A DNA stretch of 58,283 nt. Origin: Planctomycetota bacterium (GTDB taxonomy: Bacteria > Planctomycetota > Planctomycetia > Pirellulales > Thermoguttaceae). The notes under the pieces were generated by a model. The model was not told the DNA's origin. It was given only the letters and a program-made list of their open reading frames with translations, and did no database searches. The first letter of the stretch is position 1; each line of letters opens with the position of its first letter. This document shows positions 1 through 9,505 of this stretch, piece by piece. The stretch covers positions 1-58,283 of the forward strand of contig JAUWNG010000006.1 in the NCBI GenBank assembly GCA_030612765.1, given 5' to 3'. The position numbers were made by a program, and so were the translations under genes.

Positions 1-46
1 GGGCCCACGGCGGATCGGAGCCCGCGCGTTACCGCGCTGGGAGTTC

Positions 47-181
47 TAACCGGCCGTGGAAAACGGGGGCCCCTGCGGGGTTGGCCAGCAGGGCGGGGAG
101 AACCACCCGGGAAAACACGCGTGCACAAGCCAGCCGGGGCGCCCGAACTCTCGGAAACTGACTTGTTCAACGGGCTGCTAA
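47..181. repeat. Degraded copy of the ~135-bp palindromic element (copy A)
   Basis: This matches the element at 13979-14113 almost base for base in stretches (GGGGAGAA, CACCCGGGAAAACA, ACAAGCCAGC, TTCAACGGGCTG). The hairpin arms have decayed, so it is an old copy. It begins with TAA at 47-49, which closes an open frame running in from position 2 (ending P-R-W-E-F). That frame could be the 3' end of a gene lying outside the window, but it is too short to prove. The right end lies 29 bp before the MFS transporter start. Confidence 0.75.
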
Positions 182-210
182 CATCCGACCGACAAGCGCG
201 AGGAATCGCC

Positions 211-1635
211 ATGACATCTTCGGTGGAGCACCGCGGCGGCAGCATGGTTTATGTATTCCTGCTGACCTTGGTGGCGGCGCTGGGCGGACTCTTGTTCGGT
301 TACGATACCGCGGTCATCTCCGGGGCCATCGGTTTTCTCTCCGAACACTTCGAGCTCGATCCCCAATTGTGGAAGGGGTGGGCGGCGGCCTGCGCGTTGC
401 TCGGCTGCGCGCTGGGGGCCGCAATGGCCGGCGCGTTGAGCGACCGCTTCGGACGCCGTGGTGTGCTGATTGCCTCGGCCGTGCTGTTCTTTGTCTCCGC
501 GGTCGGCACGGCGCTGCCGCGGACCTTCACCGAGTTCATTTTTTTCCGCGTTATCGGCGGGCTGGGCGTCGGCGCCGCTTCGATGACCTCGCCGATGTAT
601 ATTGCCGAAATCTCCCCCGCGCGTATCCGCGGGCGGATGGTTTCCATCAACCAGTTCGCCATCGTTGCGGGAATGCTGGTGGTCTATTTCGCCAATTATT
701 TCATTGCCCAACACGGCGCCTGCGTGGATCAAAGCGGCGGCGGCGTGGACGGTTCGTGGAACGTCTTGTACGGATGGCGGTGGATGTTTGCTTCCGAAAC
801 ATTGCCGGCCACGTTGTTTTTGGTCTTGTTGTTTTTTGTGCCGGAAAGCCCGCGATGGCTGGTCAAACAGGGCCGCGAACGCCAAGCCTTGACGGTCCTT
901 GCCCGCGTGGGCGGCCCGCGGCACGCCCGCGGCGAAATGGCCGAAATCAAGGACGCACTAGCGCGGGAAACCGGCTCGATAGCCCAGCTTTTTCATCCCG
1001 GCATGAGAATCGTGTTGTTGATCGGCGTTATTCTGGCGGTTTTGCAGCAGGTCACGGGCATCAATGTGTTTTTGTACTTCGCACCGGAAATTTTCAAGAA
1101 ACTAGGCTTGGGAACCAGTGCCGCCCTGATGCAAACCGTGCTGGTCGGCGCGGTGATGATGGTATTCACCGTTCTCGCCATCTGGACGGTCGACAGAATC
1201 GGCCGCAAACCGTTGATGCTGGTGGGCAACACGGGCATGGGCGTCTGCCTGCTGGCGATGGGATTGGCGGCCTATTGGCAACACGCCGAGGCCTGGACAC
1301 TCGTATTTATTCTGGGCTACATCGCTTGCTTCGCTCTTTCCGTGGGACCGGTCACCTGGGTGATTTTGTCGGAGATATTTCCCACCGGCATCCGCGGCCG
1401 GGCAATGGCAATCGCCACGGTTTGCCTTTGGGTGGCCAATTACCTTGTGACCCAAACGTTCACCCTCATGGACGAAAGCCAGTGGCTGATCGAGCGGTTC
1501 CACCACGGGTTCCCGTTCTGGATATACGCCGCCTTCTGTGCCGTCAGCGTGGTCTTCATCTGGCGCTGGGTGCCGGAGACCAAGGGCAGAACGCTTGAAG
1601 AGATCGAGCGGAGCTGGCTGGGCAGCAAGCGGTGA
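211..1635 (+). CDS. Sugar porter family MFS transporter (sugar:H+ symporter)
   Basis: This 474-residue inner-membrane protein has about 12 hydrophobic segments and carries out proton-coupled uptake of a monosaccharide, like XylE and GLUT relatives. Sugar-porter signatures are visible: GYDTAVISGA in TM1, SDRFGRR in the loop after TM2, PESPRWLV before the central loop, QQVTGIN in TM7, SEIFPTGIRGRA late in the protein and PETKGRTLEE at the C-terminus. The ATG at 211 is chosen because GAGGAA lies just upstream. A longer frame from 121 would run into the degraded repeat and adds a non-family N-terminus. The exact sugar cannot be read from the sequence; the converging secreted DUF4838 protein suggests plant-polysaccharide sugars. 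Confidence 0.9.
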   Translation: MTSSVEHRGGSMVYVFLLTLVAALGGLLFGYDTAVISGAIGFLSEHFELDPQLWKGWAAACALLGCALGAAMAGALSDRFGRRGVLIASAVLFFVSAVGTALPRTFTEFIFFRVIGGLGVGAASMTSPMYIAEISPARIRGRMVSINQFAIVAGMLVVYFANYFIAQHGACVDQSGGGVDGSWNVLYGWRWMFASETLPATLFLVLLFFVPESPRWLVKQGRERQALTVLARVGGPRHARGEMAEIKDALARETGSIAQLFHPGMRIVLLIGVILAVLQQVTGINVFLYFAPEIFKKLGLGTSAALMQTVLVGAVMMVFTVLAIWTVDRIGRKPLMLVGNTGMGVCLLAMGLAAYWQHAEAWTLVFILGYIACFALSVGPVTWVILSEIFPTGIRGRAMAIATVCLWVANYLVTQTFTLMDESQWLIERFHHGFPFWIYAAFCAVSVVFIWRWVPETKGRTLEEIERSWLGSKR

Positions 1636-1665
1636 GGAATCTCGGCACACATTGTCCACCATTCC

Positions 1666-1762
1666 GCATTTCTCACCACCGTGTGCCACTGCTTTCTTGC
1701 AAGCAGTGTATTGACAACAGGTTACAAATAAAACATCTTGCAAGCAAGCAGTGGCACACTGC
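1666..1762. repeat. Nested palindrome, GTGTGCCACTGCTT type
   Basis: Two short hairpins (CACTGCTT with AAGCAGTG, then its inverse) are bracketed by GTGTGCCAC and GTGGCACAC. A left flank GCATTTCTCACCACC precedes them. The same flank and bracket recur at 44837-44930. It lies between two convergent genes and could act as a bidirectional terminator. Confidence 0.8.
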
Positions 1763-1785
1763 GAGCGGCGAGGGGCGCGGCGTCT

Positions 1786-4326
1786 CTATTTTTTCACGAC
1801 CACCACCGTCTGATTCAGCGCCGGGGCCGTCGGCGGAAACAGCAACGGCCGGCCGCCGACCACGGCCCGAACGTAATACTCGAAGTCGTCCTTGACCGCC
1901 TCGGGCGGCAGCGTGACCGTGTACACGCCGCGAGCAACGTGCCTCAGCGGGGCTTTGGCATATTCACCCGTCCCCAGCGATCGCCAACACAGTTCCGCCG
2001 CTTGCGGCTTGCCTCCCAGCACGATTACCGTCAGCTTCAGCGGCTCCCCGGCAACGAGGCTGGTGCGGACCTCGGGCACGAACAACCGCGGCGGGCCGGC
2101 ATATTGCTTCGACGGCATCGCATCGGCCGGCAGATCCTCGCCCAGCAGCTTGGCCAACTCCCGGCCGGGGTTCGTGAGCAACACCGGCAGTGTCTGTTGC
2201 TGCCAATTGCACACGTTGCCCATCTCTCCGGGGTTAGTGACCGTGGTCAACAGATGCCGATGAAGCTCGGCAAACGCCGCCACCAGTTCCTTCCGGGCCG
2301 GCAAGGCCAACTCCCGGGCAAGCTTCTTCTGTATCTCTGGATTCTTCTCCGCCTTGGCCTTGTCGAGAGCGGCGTTGAACCGGCCCCAAACGCACCGAAC
2401 CTCGGCGATCGAGCGGAGGCAGCGGAAGTTGTTCAGCCAGTAGTCGAAACGTTCGAGGTTGCCCGGCCCTTCGATCCGTGGCCGTAGGATTGCCAACTCG
2501 TCGATAAAGGCATACTCTTTTTGCACCTGCTCCCAAGGCCGAGAATCAGGTTTGATGCTGCCCGGGCCAGTGATCCAATCCGCCGGGCGCGGCAAGCGGC
2601 CGTCCAGGCGGGTGAAGATCGCGGCAATCGGTTCGGCCGCCTCCGGGCCAAACTCCGCACGTACCCAGTCGGCGTAGAAGTCGGCCGCCGGCGCGAACCT
2701 CGGCTTTCCGTCGGCGTCCGGCCTTGGCTGGCCCGTCCAGCCCGTCTGGTCCCATGCGGCTTTGGCCAGCGCGGAGACGTTTGGTGCGAGTATTCGTGTG
2801 CGCCAGTGGATTCCCAATAGCCCCGTGCAGTCGTATTTCAAGGCGTCGGCGGCGTCGCGGCGCATGCGTCCGGCCCAAAGCTGCGGTGTGGTCATCGCGG
2901 GATCGTCTTCGAGCCAGGGAACGGCCCACTTCGGCCGCCCCTTGACCTTGGCGAACCCCGGCTCGACCGGCGTGTTGCCTACCTTGCGGTTGATGCAACT
3001 CATCGGCATGTCCTTCGGCAGTAATTCGTCGAACAGCGCCGGGTTCTGTGGCGGGCCGAGCACCCAGCCGCAGGTGGCCAGCTTGAACGGCGGCTTGACT
3101 TTCTTCGCCGCCGCGATCGCCGCGCGGAAATCGGCCGCTACGGCGTCGATCTGCTGCTGTTCCACCGTCTTCAGCAGCCCGCCCGCCCCCCATGTCCAGC
3201 CCTCCGGCGTCCAGAGCCAGTAGTAGTCCAGCGGATGAATTTTGGCGATTCGCCGGAACATCCCCTCGTAAACCTCTTGCACCACGGCCGGATCCGTCGG
3301 ATCCTTGCCCGACGCCTGCAACCGCCGTTTCACCGACGTGGGAATCGTCAACGGCGTTTCCGTGCCGATGCAAGTCTTGATGCCCATGCGCCGGGCGAAA
3401 GTAAACACGTCGCCGAGGAATTTTCCCATCCGGTCGAACAAAGCGTTGCACTGCTCGGGCGACATCTTGGTCCAAGGACGAGTGTCGCGCATGTAATCGG
3501 CGCCGTAGTCGTCGCGGTCGAACAGGTCGGCGGCGCCGAAGACAAAATCACCCGTCTTCCCCGGCTGGTATCCCCACGTCGGCGGATTGCTGTCGGCGGT
3601 GAAGTGCCGGGAGGGATAGCTCGCTTTCACCTTTCCATCGGGGGCGATCTCCTCGGGCGGGCCGATCCACACCAGCGGCTCCGGCCCGACGCCGCCCTGG
3701 GGATAGCAGTGCAGTCCAAAGAAGTTCATCCCCAGTTTCGGCAACTGGCCAAGGACGGCTTTGTATCCGTCGCGAGTCCACCAATCGGGCCCCTCGGGGA
3801 AATCGTGGAACGGCTGGATGCCGCGCAGCGCGAACAGCGGCCGACGGGTCTCGTCCAAAGTGGGCATTTCGAGCGGTATCTGTCTCTCGGGCACCACGTC
3901 GCCGTGCAAGTAGAACCGCACGCCCAGATGCTCGGCCAGGCGATACGCGCCGTAGAGCGTACCGATTCCGTCGCCGCCGACGACCAGCAGCACGGGCCGA
4001 CCGTCGTGTTGAAGCGTTTTGAGGATGTATTGCTCCGCCTCCAACTCTTCAACCCGCTTTTTCAATTTCGCGTCGGACAGGAGGTTTCGCACCACCGGCC
4101 GGTCTTTCGCGCCGACCACAATCGCGCCGCTGGCTTTTATGTCGGTTGTGATCGGCAACAACTTGCCGGTCCGCAGGTAGACGTAGCGACGCACCTCCTT
4201 GGCCGCCAACCTTTCGACGAACGAAGCGTCCTCGGCGTGGACGACGGCCATCGGCGACTCCGCGCGGACCGTTGCGACGGCCGGCGCGCACAGCAGACAA
4301 AACAGCAATCCCCGGTGGAGCAGCAT
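1786..4326 (-). CDS. Secreted DUF4838 / GH67 N-terminal-like protein
   Basis: This 846-residue protein has a signal peptide (MLLHRG followed by a hydrophobic run ending ATVRA). The segment GTLYGAYRLAEHLGVRFYL around residues 120-140 resembles the N-terminal alpha-glucuronidase-like domain that precedes DUF4838 in planctomycete and Bacteroidetes secreted proteins. The central region is TIM-barrel-like, with WLWTPEGWTWG and a GIHWR motif. The C-terminal ~100 residues look like a beta-sandwich. The ATG at 4326 is chosen because AGGAGA lies about 8 nt upstream and the signal peptide then starts cleanly. The likely role is a periplasmic or extracellular carbohydrate-active enzyme, but substrate and catalytic residues are not established. 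It ends just past a palindrome shared with the MFS gene. Confidence 0.75.
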   Translation of the reverse strand: MLLHRGLLFCLLCAPAVATVRAESPMAVVHAEDASFVERLAAKEVRRYVYLRTGKLLPITTDIKASGAIVVGAKDRPVVRNLLSDAKLKKRVEELEAEQYILKTLQHDGRPVLLVVGGDGIGTLYGAYRLAEHLGVRFYLHGDVVPERQIPLEMPTLDETRRPLFALRGIQPFHDFPEGPDWWTRDGYKAVLGQLPKLGMNFFGLHCYPQGGVGPEPLVWIGPPEEIAPDGKVKASYPSRHFTADSNPPTWGYQPGKTGDFVFGAADLFDRDDYGADYMRDTRPWTKMSPEQCNALFDRMGKFLGDVFTFARRMGIKTCIGTETPLTIPTSVKRRLQASGKDPTDPAVVQEVYEGMFRRIAKIHPLDYYWLWTPEGWTWGAGGLLKTVEQQQIDAVAADFRAAIAAAKKVKPPFKLATCGWVLGPPQNPALFDELLPKDMPMSCINRKVGNTPVEPGFAKVKGRPKWAVPWLEDDPAMTTPQLWAGRMRRDAADALKYDCTGLLGIHWRTRILAPNVSALAKAAWDQTGWTGQPRPDADGKPRFAPAADFYADWVRAEFGPEAAEPIAAIFTRLDGRLPRPADWITGPGSIKPDSRPWEQVQKEYAFIDELAILRPRIEGPGNLERFDYWLNNFRCLRSIAEVRCVWGRFNAALDKAKAEKNPEIQKKLARELALPARKELVAAFAELHRHLLTTVTNPGEMGNVCNWQQQTLPVLLTNPGRELAKLLGEDLPADAMPSKQYAGPPRLFVPEVRTSLVAGEPLKLTVIVLGGKPQAAELCWRSLGTGEYAKAPLRHVARGVYTVTLPPEAVKDDFEYYVRAVVGGRPLLFPPTAPALNQTVVVVKK

Positions 4327-4536
4327 GATGATTTCTCCTGTCACAAAAAAGAGGTGAACTTGCAGCACGACGGATTACGTGGAGGGCCACAACGAGGTGG
4401 AAACCGCAGTATAGCGGCCGACGGAGGGACGGTCAACCAAGGCCCCGCGACGGCGACGACAAGCGGCGGGCGATTTTCCCCGGCAGCGCGGTCCCGGGGC
4501 GTTGAACGCAAATTCCGAGTCCCGAAACCCGAGTCC

Positions 4537-6027
4537 TTATTGTTTTTTCAGCCATCGATCGATCACCGCCGCGCCGACCGCGTCTCCGAAAACGTTGACC
4601 GCCGTGCGCTGGCGGTCGAGAAACCAGTCGATCGCCAGAATCGTGCCGATGCCGGCGGCCGGCAAACCGACGGCCGACAGTACGATCAGCAGCGTTACCA
4701 GCCCCGCCTCGGGTATACCCGGCGCTCCGATGGCCGCCAACGTGGCCGTCAGAAAGACGACGACCAGCGCGGCGCCGCTCAGCGGAATGCCGGCCGATTG
4801 GGCAATGAAGATCGCGGCCGTGGCTTCGTACAGCGCGGTGCCGTCCATGTTGATGGTCGCCCCCAGCGGCAGCACAAACCCGGTCGCCCGTTGCGATACT
4901 CCGGCCTCCTCGGCGCATTCCATCGTGACCGGCAGCGTGGCCGACGAACTGGACGTGCTGAGGGCCGTCAACAGCGCGCGACTCATCGTGTAGAAATACC
5001 GCAGGGGGTTGCGCCGCCCGAGCACCAACAGCAATAGGCAGAGCACGACCGCATGAATGGCCAGTCCGAGCGTGACGGTCAACACGAACCAGCCGAGCCG
5101 TTCTCCTTCCACGGCCAGCGCCTGGCCGCCGCCGCTAAGGACGATCCTCGTGGTGATCAAGCCGAAAATGCCGACCGGAGCGAAGAAAAGAATCAAGCGG
5201 ACCACCTTCATGATGGCCTCGTTCATGGCCCGGAAGAAATCGACGGCCGGTTTGCCTTTCTCGCCCAAGGTGGTCAAGGCGCCGCCGAAGAGGAGCGAAA
5301 AGAGGATCACCGCCAAGATGTTCGTTTCGCTCGCCGCCGCGAGAATGTTTTCGGGAATCAGGCCGCTGGCGGGGGCGTCCGGCCGGCCGCGGATCACTTC
5401 CAGCACGGTGCCGACGACCGAGGATTCCTGCCGGCCGAGCAGGCTCTCGTCGACGTAGGCGAAGGTATCGTCCATGCCGACGCCCGGCTGGATGATCTCG
5501 ACCAGAGCAATTCCCAAGACGACGGCCGCCGCGCCGGTGATCAGGTAGTAGGTAAGGGTCCAGAGCCCCACCTTGCCCATCCGGCTCATGTCGCCCAACG
5601 AGGTGATGCCGCAGATCATGCTGGTCACGACCAGCGGGACCACGATCATCAGCAACATTCGCAAAAAAACGTCGCCGCAGAAGCGGATCACCTCGAAGGC
5701 ATTCCGCGCGAACCCAAGCTCGGCCTGATCCGCCTGGAGTCGGAACGCTTCGTTGCGTTCGATCTCTTTTTGCACCAGCGGGATTTGACCGCGCAGCCGA
5801 TCGGCTTCCTTCTGGTTGCCCGCCGCTTCGGCTTGCCGGGCGAATTGCTCTTTCTGCCGAACCGTTTTGTTCAGTTCCTCGATAGTCCGGTCTGGCCCGT
5901 CCGAGGCCATCCACATCGTCCGTCCCCAGACCACCCCGACACCGATGGCCAGCAATACGCCCGCCAGAATGCTCACAAGCCCCAGCGTATGTCCCGACCG
6001 TGCCGGTTGTTTTTCTATCGAGTTCAC
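4537..6027 (-). CDS. Dicarboxylate/amino acid:cation symporter (DAACS, SLC1-like)
   Basis: This 496-residue secondary transporter belongs to the GltP/DctA family, which couples uptake of C4-dicarboxylates, aspartate or glutamate to H+ or Na+. Family signatures are clear: the serine-rich re-entrant loop TALSTSSSSATLPVT, then GATINMDGTALYE (the NMDGT motif of TM7), and GAPGIPEAG near HP2. Between TM1 and TM2 there is an extra charged segment of about 75 residues (roughly 45-120) rich in Glu, Gln and Arg, predicted to be a helical or coiled-coil extracytoplasmic insertion. The start is GTG at 6027 with GGGAG about 10 nt upstream. No operon partner is visible. Confidence 0.92.
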   Translation of the reverse strand: MNSIEKQPARSGHTLGLVSILAGVLLAIGVGVVWGRTMWMASDGPDRTIEELNKTVRQKEQFARQAEAAGNQKEADRLRGQIPLVQKEIERNEAFRLQADQAELGFARNAFEVIRFCGDVFLRMLLMIVVPLVVTSMICGITSLGDMSRMGKVGLWTLTYYLITGAAAVVLGIALVEIIQPGVGMDDTFAYVDESLLGRQESSVVGTVLEVIRGRPDAPASGLIPENILAAASETNILAVILFSLLFGGALTTLGEKGKPAVDFFRAMNEAIMKVVRLILFFAPVGIFGLITTRIVLSGGGQALAVEGERLGWFVLTVTLGLAIHAVVLCLLLLVLGRRNPLRYFYTMSRALLTALSTSSSSATLPVTMECAEEAGVSQRATGFVLPLGATINMDGTALYEATAAIFIAQSAGIPLSGAALVVVFLTATLAAIGAPGIPEAGLVTLLIVLSAVGLPAAGIGTILAIDWFLDRQRTAVNVFGDAVGAAVIDRWLKKQ

Positions 6028-6096
6028 GATGTGTATGCTCCCATCAAACGTGGGTTACATGTTACCCCGAATTTCCCGCCAGTCAATCACTGGATC

Positions 6097-6136
6097 GCAT
6101 TTTCTCACCACGGTGGGGCAGACATTCCTGTCTGTC
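6097..6136. repeat. Half copy of a CTCACCACGGTG-flanked palindrome
   Basis: GCATTTTCTCACCACGGTG is the left flank seen at 1666 and 44837. It is followed by a small hairpin, GACA-TTCC-TGTC. It sits between the start of the symporter and the stop of the next minus-strand gene. Confidence 0.4.
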
Positions 6137-6343
6137 CTAGCAGTCCGTGGGATCGCCGGGGAATGTGTAGTCGTCCGGCAGGAGATTTTCGAGTTCGATG
6201 AGTTGCCGGTCGATGTGTTCGGTCTGCATGTCCAAATGGCACGCCATGCGCCGCAACCACTCGTACTCCCCGATCAATCTGTCTCTGTCCGCAACGAGCC
6301 TGTCTCGGCCCGCAATCAACCTTCTCTCGTCCTTGGAAGCCAT
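6137..6343 (-). CDS. Small coiled-coil protein of unknown function
   Basis: This is a 68-residue, highly charged protein (MASKDERRLIAGRDRL at its start) with heptad-like spacing of Leu and Ile through residue ~50 and an acidic, proline-containing tail. A strong GGGAGGG ribosome-binding site precedes the ATG at 6343. I recognise no family. It is reported because start, spacing and codon use look genuine. It has no signal peptide or membrane segment. Confidence 0.55.
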   Translation of the reverse strand: MASKDERRLIAGRDRLVADRDRLIGEYEWLRRMACHLDMQTEHIDRQLIELENLLPDDYTFPGDPTDC

Positions 6344-6560
6344 TGCGCCCTCCCGTACCAGACAAAGAGTGACGTTGTCTCCTCGGTGCGGGCGCAACAA
6401 AAAGGAGCGCCGGACCGAGGCCGCTCCAACAACCCCCACGAAGGGGCACAGAAGAACAGCACCCGGCCGACGCTCCCATAACGGGAGCGCGGTCCAGATA
6501 CTGCTTCTTCTGTACAAGAGTCCGAAGACCCAAGTTCGTGGTTCTGCTGGAAGCAGTAAC

Positions 6561-6576
6561 TTGACGCACGCGCGTC
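6561..6576. promoter_or_regulatory. Operator-like inverted repeat TTGACGC-N2-GCGTCAA
   Basis: A perfect 7+7 bp palindrome. The same arms recur with a 1-bp spacer at 6744-6758 over the toxin-antitoxin promoter, so this may be a second operator for the Phd-type antitoxin. Inference only. Confidence 0.4.
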
Positions 6577-6743
6577 AAACTCAAATTGTCATCAACATCC
6601 TACCGCCGGCAAACCGTTGCCGCAAGAGGCGATGGTTGTAGTGTGCGGCAAGATTTTCTGGCGGCCTCAAGTGGTTGGGCCGACACGTCTCTTGTGCGGC
6701 AACTCGCACCTGCGTTGAAAGCTCCCGACGATTAGGGGGTTTC

Positions 6744-6771
6744 TTGACGCTGCGTCAATCCGCGTCATAAT
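6744..6771 (+). promoter_or_regulatory. Promoter with overlapping operator for the Phd/VapC pair
   Basis: TTGACG at 6744-6749 and CATAAT at 6766-6771 are separated by 16 bp, a good sigma-70-like promoter 34 bp before the antitoxin ATG. The -35 box is part of a perfect palindrome TTGACGC-T-GCGTCAA (6744-6758). That is the arrangement expected for autorepression by the antitoxin or the toxin-antitoxin complex. Confidence 0.55.
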
Positions 6772-6804
6772 AAATGGTATCTTCATTTTGGGGACCATTT
6801 TATC

Positions 6805-7032
6805 ATGACTGCCATTCCGCTCGATGAAGCCCAGGCTAAGTTGTCAGAGTTGATCCACGGTCTTTCGCCCGGCGATCAGGTGATTATCACCGAGAACAGT
6901 CAGCCTGTGGCTCGATTGATTTCCGAGACGCCATCGCCCCGTCGAAAACTGGGGACCATGCGAGGAACGGTAACGTACATGGCCGCCGACTTTGATGCGC
7001 CGCTCGATGATTTCAGGGAGTACGGCGAGTGA
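6805..7032 (+). CDS. Phd/YefM-family antitoxin
   Basis: This 75-residue protein begins MTAIPLDEAQAKLSELI and continues with GDQVIITENSQPVARLI, the typical Phd/YefM DNA-binding fold, followed by a disordered toxin-binding tail. It neutralises the downstream PIN toxin and probably represses its own promoter at 6744. Its stop overlaps the toxin start by 4 bp (GTGA), indicating translational coupling. Family recognition is firm. Confidence 0.88.
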   Translation: MTAIPLDEAQAKLSELIHGLSPGDQVIITENSQPVARLISETPSPRRKLGTMRGTVTYMAADFDAPLDDFREYGE

Positions 7033-7415
7033 ACCTGTTGCTCGACGCGCACACTCTGATCTGGGCTGTGGACGATCCGTCGAAGCTGGGGCGCCTGGCG
7101 ACCGATGGCCTGGAGGATACCGGTAACGACTTGCTGTTGAGCGCTGGAACCATTTGGGAAATTGCGATCAAGGTCGGCCTCAAGAAATTGTCGCTTTCTC
7201 ATCCCTTTCGGCAGTGGATGTCACAGGCCGTGGCGGATATCGGCCTGAGGGTGCTGCCGATCACAGTGGACGTTGCCGACGCGCAGATCGCTCTTCCGAA
7301 TCATCATCGTGATCCGTTCGACCGATTGTTGGTGGCGCAGGTCCAGACGGAACGCGCCGTATTGGTTAGTGCCGATTCGATTTTTGATCGGTACGGAGTC
7401 GAACGTATTTGGTAA
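7029..7415 (+). CDS. PIN-domain toxin, VapC family
   Basis: This is a 128-residue PIN-domain ribonuclease toxin. Acidic metal-binding positions are visible: Asp in LLLDAHTLIW near the start, Glu in TIWEIAIK in the middle, and Asp in HRDPFDRLLVAQ and VSADSIFDRYGV near the end. The start is GTG at 7029, overlapping the antitoxin stop. VapC toxins usually cleave tRNA or rRNA; the target here is unknown. Confidence 0.9.
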   Translation: MNLLLDAHTLIWAVDDPSKLGRLATDGLEDTGNDLLLSAGTIWEIAIKVGLKKLSLSHPFRQWMSQAVADIGLRVLPITVDVADAQIALPNHHRDPFDRLLVAQVQTERAVLVSADSIFDRYGVERIW

Positions 7416-7487
7416 TACGAGCACCACGGAGTTGTTGCTCGTGACTGTTGCTGCTTCATCCCGTATAACCCGTGGATGGTTGAACCG

Positions 7488-9101
<1,614 letters not shown>

Positions 9102-9194
9102 CGAATGTCTCCTTGCTTAACCTTTTTCTTGCCGTCGGGAGAACCAAAACGGCGTGTGAAACCGCCGTCAAGACGTGGCTGGACCGATAGACCC

Positions 9195-9214
9195 GAACCC
9201 GATGACTCGGGTTC
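9195..9214. promoter_or_regulatory. Hairpin GAACCCGA-N4-TCGGGTTC between divergent genes
   Basis: A perfect 8-bp stem lies in the 404-bp space between the porin start and the kinase start. It could be an operator or a 5'-leader hairpin; nothing more specific can be said. The rest of this gap contains only G-runs and C-runs and no convincing gene. Confidence 0.35.
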
Positions 9215-9505
9215 CCCCTCTGTTATCACTATTTTCGGCTGGAGAATCGTGTGAACTTTTCCCTTTTAGGGAAGATTTTCCGATTCTCCGGGTCGTGCCG
9301 GTCGCGCAAAGCCATAAACAACAAACGCCCCGCAACCGTGCTTGCGGGGGGGGCGAAACGCTGCCGTCCCACCCACCGCGAGCGCAGTCGCGGGGTGTTT
9401 CCAGATGCGGCATTGCTTTTCCGACAGAAACTTTACGTTCCGAAACAGCCCGCTCCCCTCAAGCTGGCATTGCACGTGGCGGCGCGTTAGACTGGAAGCC
9501 TTCGA

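Noticed and set aside
2-49. Possible 3' end of an upstream gene ending at the TAA of copy A
   Set aside because: Only 15 codons are visible, too few to assign; noted in the repeat entry.
3235-5037. 600-codon plus-strand open frame
   Set aside because: It is antisense to the DUF4838 gene and the symporter across their gap. High GC keeps the antisense frames open, and the translation has no family motifs.
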